Source: Chryseobacterium sp. Leaf405
GTDB lineage: Bacteria > Bacteroidota > Bacteroidia > Flavobacteriales > Weeksellaceae
Assembly: GCF_001425355.1 (NCBI RefSeq)
Contig: NZ_LMQN01000001.1
Location: forward strand, 310,490-374,489
Length of the DNA: 64,000 nucleotides
Reading direction: 5' to 3'
The translations under genes were made by a program, and so were the position numbers. The notes under the pieces are model-generated. The model had not been told where the DNA came from, did not search any database, and worked only from the letters and a program-made list of their open reading frames with translations. Of this stretch, positions 60,910-64,000 are shown one piece after another; the first letter of the stretch is position 1, and the number at the start of each line of letters is the position of its first letter.

Positions 60910-62673
60910 TTAAAATGTAATCTTCACACCTCCCAAAATCTGGGCACCAAGAACTTTATATCCTTTGTACGTTTGATATTTTGAGCTCAGAAGATTGTTT
61001 CCGAGTGCGAAAATACTGAAATTTTTATGAATTTTATACTCTGCAGATAGATTTAAATCTGCATACCCTCCCACTTTGTCATTTGTATCTTCAGTAGATT
61101 GGTACATCATGGGACTTCCAACTCCCTCAATCATAAACGAATTCGTTGTCCTGTCACTGGCAAAAATTCCTTTAAAACCAAGTAATAATTTTTGATCCAA
61201 CATGGTATATTTTGCACCAAGACTTGCCGTTAACAACGGAACATTATAAATATTCTCGTAATTTTTCAGGTCAAACTTGGTAAATTTCACTTCAGTATCC
61301 AGTACTAAATTTGCCAATGGGAAATATTGCAGACTTCCTTTAATATCACTCACATTTCCATCATCATAGATTGCAGAGAAAGTATTGGCAAAATTATAGG
61401 CAGAACGATTTAAGGTAAAATTGTTGTCGAAGATACTGTTTGCTTTGAAGAACATAATATCTTTCATTTTTCCGTATCCTGCTGAAACATCGTATTTAAA
61501 AGTTTCATCAATATCACCTCTTAAACCTGCATAGAAATGATATTTTGTTTCAGTTGGTCTTAAATACTGATCAGAAACAATGAATGGATTTTGTTGTAAT
61601 AAATCTGAATAGGTATTTAATTTTAGACCTCCGTCAACTCCACCATAAAACTTGAATTCCTGAGCTGCAGCATACTGAAACTCAGCTTTTGGAAACCAAT
61701 ACGTTTTATTATTTTTCATTTGCTCTATCATCAAATCGTTTTGATTCTTTGAATTCAAAAATGCAAATGATGAACCCAACATCAAATAAGATTCTCCTTT
61801 TCTGAATGTTACCTGCGGAGCCAAACTCATATTAAAAAAGTCTGACGTATTTTTATCCCTGATCGCAAATTCACTCTTTACGGCTTCTAAACCAATTCCA
61901 AGATCTGCATTTAAGTTAATTCCTGATTTACCAATTTCTACAGCATGTTTAGATAAATTGGCCAATATAGAAACCTGATTTTCTTTAGCATCAAAATGAT
62001 CTTTCAGAAACGAAGATTTTACTCTTACATCATTCAAAATTTCATTGGAATAGAAATCGTAATATCCATTTACTTTAAACTGATTCACTCTTTGATCCAA
62101 GTCTACATCGCCTGGCTGCAACGCATAAATACCGTAATAATTGTAGCTGTTTAAGCCATATTCAGCATTCAGGTTAAACTTTCCTTTGTCTCCATAAGAA
62201 TTTAGAAAAGCCCCTAATGTCGTTGAACTTTGTTTAGAATCCCAATCGTATTCTTTTTTCAAACCCTGAGTTGAAAGAAAATGTACGTCCGCTCCTACTT
62301 CAAGCTTATTTTGGAGTGTTTTTGAAATGTTCATATCTCCTAATATCTTCCCGTAATTCCCCATTCCGAATTGCAGATAATTGTTCTGAGCCGATCCTTC
62401 AAATTTCGGAGTTACATCCTGTCCCTGAATCGTTGAAGTTTTGAAATCCGAAACTGCAGGAACATCCGTAATGGTGTATTGTACAGGATTTTGAGATTTT
62501 TCTTCTGGTGGATAATTTTTAATGGTTTCCACAGAAGTTTTCTTTTTTTCGATCTTTTTTACTTCCGGTTCTCTTTTTTTATTAAGAATCAGTTTTTCTT
62601 CTTTGATCTGGGAAAACGCAACCGACGAAAACCCTAAAAATATAATGGATAATAATTGAATTCTTTTGTTCAT
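60910..62673 (-). CDS. TonB-dependent receptor-like outer-membrane barrel protein
   Basis: This 587-residue protein has a signal peptide (MNKRIQLLSIIFLGFSSVAFSQ), an about 70-residue linker rich in K/E/P (KKREPEVKKIEKKKTS), then a beta barrel ending in GGVKITF with the C-terminal phenylalanine typical of OMPs. The linker does not show a full plug domain. It resembles the barrel proteins that follow a TPR gene in many Flavobacteria. It lies 85 bp downstream of the TPR gene and is likely cotranscribed. Confidence 0.8.
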   Translation of the reverse strand: MNKRIQLLSIIFLGFSSVAFSQIKEEKLILNKKREPEVKKIEKKKTSVETIKNYPPEEKSQNPVQYTITDVPAVSDFKTSTIQGQDVTPKFEGSAQNNYLQFGMGNYGKILGDMNISKTLQNKLEVGADVHFLSTQGLKKEYDWDSKQSSTTLGAFLNSYGDKGKFNLNAEYGLNSYNYYGIYALQPGDVDLDQRVNQFKVNGYYDFYSNEILNDVRVKSSFLKDHFDAKENQVSILANLSKHAVEIGKSGINLNADLGIGLEAVKSEFAIRDKNTSDFFNMSLAPQVTFRKGESYLMLGSSFAFLNSKNQNDLMIEQMKNNKTYWFPKAEFQYAAAQEFKFYGGVDGGLKLNTYSDLLQQNPFIVSDQYLRPTETKYHFYAGLRGDIDETFKYDVSAGYGKMKDIMFFKANSIFDNNFTLNRSAYNFANTFSAIYDDGNVSDIKGSLQYFPLANLVLDTEVKFTKFDLKNYENIYNVPLLTASLGAKYTMLDQKLLLGFKGIFASDRTTNSFMIEGVGSPMMYQSTEDTNDKVGGYADLNLSAEYKIHKNFSIFALGNNLLSSKYQTYKGYKVLGAQILGGVKITF

Positions 62674-62758
62674 TACTTTTTGTATTTAAGCATTTGAGTA
62701 AAAAATATTAATGATTTCAAATCATAGTACTTTCTACGGTAATACATTAGTACGCTTT

Positions 62759-64000
62759 TTACTTTTTAATCGACTTCTTAACCTCTTTAGCTTCAGCTAC
62801 AATTTCAGGGAAATCTTTATAATTTTCAATGATCTGGTCACAAGTGTAACTTGCCTGATAATTATCTTTCAAGCCCACATAATTCTTAGCCATCAGCACC
62901 AGCGCTTTTGCACCCCAATATTCTTCGGAAGCATAGTTATTTGCCAGTTTGAAGATCGTTTCATTAGAAGATTTAAAGGCTTTTCCTTTGTTTTGATAGA
63001 AAGCTTTTGCATACAACGCTTCTGCAGCAACCGATGTATTGGACGATTTTTCAAGAGAAGCATAAGCTGTTTGTGCATCTTTATCTTTTCCTGAATTCAT
63101 CAGGCTTCTTGCCTTGATTACTTTTGCTGTTTCAATAACTGCAACAGAATTTTTATTATTCGCAATTACCGCATCTGCTAATTTCTCAGCTTGAGAGAAA
63201 TTCTTTTCATCGGCATACAACTTCATCAATTCTACATTGGCGTAGTTTTTAACGCTTATGTCAGACGAGTTTTTGATATTTTCCAAATACTTTCTGGCTT
63301 CCGTATTATCTCCCTGCGCAATATAAATCTGTGCTAAACGGGTCTGCGCGTCATCCTGATAATCATTCTGAACATTGGCAACATCCTGTAAAACCAACAG
63401 TGCTTTTGTTGTATTTTTTGTCTGATAATAACTTTCTCCAAGCTCGTATTTAGCCTGATAAAGTCCTTCTCCGGTCGGATTTTGCGTTAAATATTTCTCG
63501 TAATAAGAAATTGCATTTTTATAATCTTTCTTAATGAAATATTGCTTAGCAGTTGATAAATTAATTTCATCAATTTCCGCAACATCCACATTAATACCGA
63601 TATTTTTAGCAAAACTTTCATATCCTGCAACATCACCGTTTTTCGTAAAAATTGGTTTTGCAGCCTGAACTATTTTTTCTGCGTAAGCTGTATTTTTATA
63701 CTGATCACCAAGAGATCTCAATTCAGACAACGCTTTATCACTTTGGTTCTGATCGATATAATTCTGAGCTCTGTAAATCGAAGCATTGGCAACCAGGTCT
63801 TTATCAGACGAAGTTTTAATCACTTTATTAAAGAAATCATTCGAATTCGAAAAATCATCCTGTGCCGCATAAGCTGTTCCTATTTCGTACTGAGCATCGT
63901 CATAATAATCAGACCCCGGATATTTCGATAAAAGATTTTTTAAGTTGGTAATTTTTGCCTGCGTATCACCTTTAAATCCTAAAGCCATTGCTTTCTGGTA
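62759..64000 (-). CDS. Tetratricopeptide repeat protein (5' part outside window)
   Basis: The frame stays open to the edge of the window (first codons read Y-Q-K-A-M), so the N-terminus lies beyond it. At least 413 residues are visible, consisting of TPR-like helix pairs (YDDAQYEIGTAYAAQDDFSNS; YQAKYELGESYYQTKNTTKALL; ALYAKAFYQNKGKAF). Such proteins in Bacteroidetes usually carry a signal peptide and support outer-membrane or gliding-related complexes. The function is not specified by the sequence. It is followed by the barrel gene at 62673. Confidence 0.85.
   Translation of the reverse strand, partial: YQKAMALGFKGDTQAKITNLKNLLSKYPGSDYYDDAQYEIGTAYAAQDDFSNSNDFFNKVIKTSSDKDLVANASIYRAQNYIDQNQSDKALSELRSLGDQYKNTAYAEKIVQAAKPIFTKNGDVAGYESFAKNIGINVDVAEIDEINLSTAKQYFIKKDYKNAISYYEKYLTQNPTGEGLYQAKYELGESYYQTKNTTKALLVLQDVANVQNDYQDDAQTRLAQIYIAQGDNTEARKYLENIKNSSDISVKNYANVELMKLYADEKNFSQAEKLADAVIANNKNSVAVIETAKVIKARSLMNSGKDKDAQTAYASLEKSSNTSVAAEALYAKAFYQNKGKAFKSSNETIFKLANNYASEEYWGAKALVLMAKNYVGLKDNYQASYTCDQIIENYKDFPEIVAEAKEVKKSIKK

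Overview
The window looks like chromosome of a Flavobacteriia member, most likely Chryseobacterium or a close Weeksellaceae relative (inferred). Reasons: low GC, Bacteroidetes-type promoter boxes (TTTG, 19 bp, TAnnTTTG), many single-domain receivers and PAS histidine kinases, a zeaxanthin-type carotenoid operon, SusC/TonB-style barrels, and families such as DUF3570/DUF4266 and TIGR03643 that are common in this group.

Region by region. 1-4.9 kb: end of a small membrane protein, a ClC transporter with CBS domains, a lipoprotein and a cation:proton antiporter. 5.0-9.8 kb: sensory block with a GAF/PAS kinase, a LOV (blue-light) kinase and receivers. 9.9-14.1 kb: carotenoid operon marR-crtI-crtB-crtZ-lycopene cyclase. 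14.3-18.4 kb: receiver, lipoprotein, secreted alpha/beta hydrolase, AraC regulator. 18.6-23.9 kb: a light/redox cluster (TetR-type regulator, AarF kinase, DUF2256, a photolyase-related protein without Fe-S cysteines, TIGR03643, SDR, and a second MarR paralogous to the carotenoid one). 24.0-30.8 kb: small proteins, another PAS kinase, an outer-membrane barrel receptor divergent from a LytS/LytTR pair. 30.9-34.0 kb: a palindromic repeat and a peroxide/aldehyde stress operon whose first gene, ohr, is a decayed remnant while its promoter and the regulator ohrR are intact. 34.1-41.1 kb: TetR-controlled RND efflux operon with two matching operator palindromes. 41.2-45.3 kb: VIT-type transporter and a DUF3570-DUF4266-ApbE-thioredoxin cluster.

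45.6-60.6 kb is an accessory island beside tRNA-Arg(TCG). On the minus strand, eight tightly packed genes form one apparent operon: a DUF4297-like nuclease, a HerA-type ATPase, HamA and HamB (Hachiman), then JetA-JetB-JetC-JetD (Wadjet), closed by a strong terminator. Divergent from it is a large serine recombinase broken by a 2-nt AT duplication, followed by a small accessory ORF. An imperfect direct repeat links the far end of the island to the 3' end of the tRNA. The three defence modules resemble described systems; their fusion in one operon is the most notable feature of the window.

60.7-64.0 kb returns to core chromosome: tRNA-Arg, an outer-membrane barrel protein and a TPR protein that runs off the end. 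All family assignments come from reading motifs; no database search was run.
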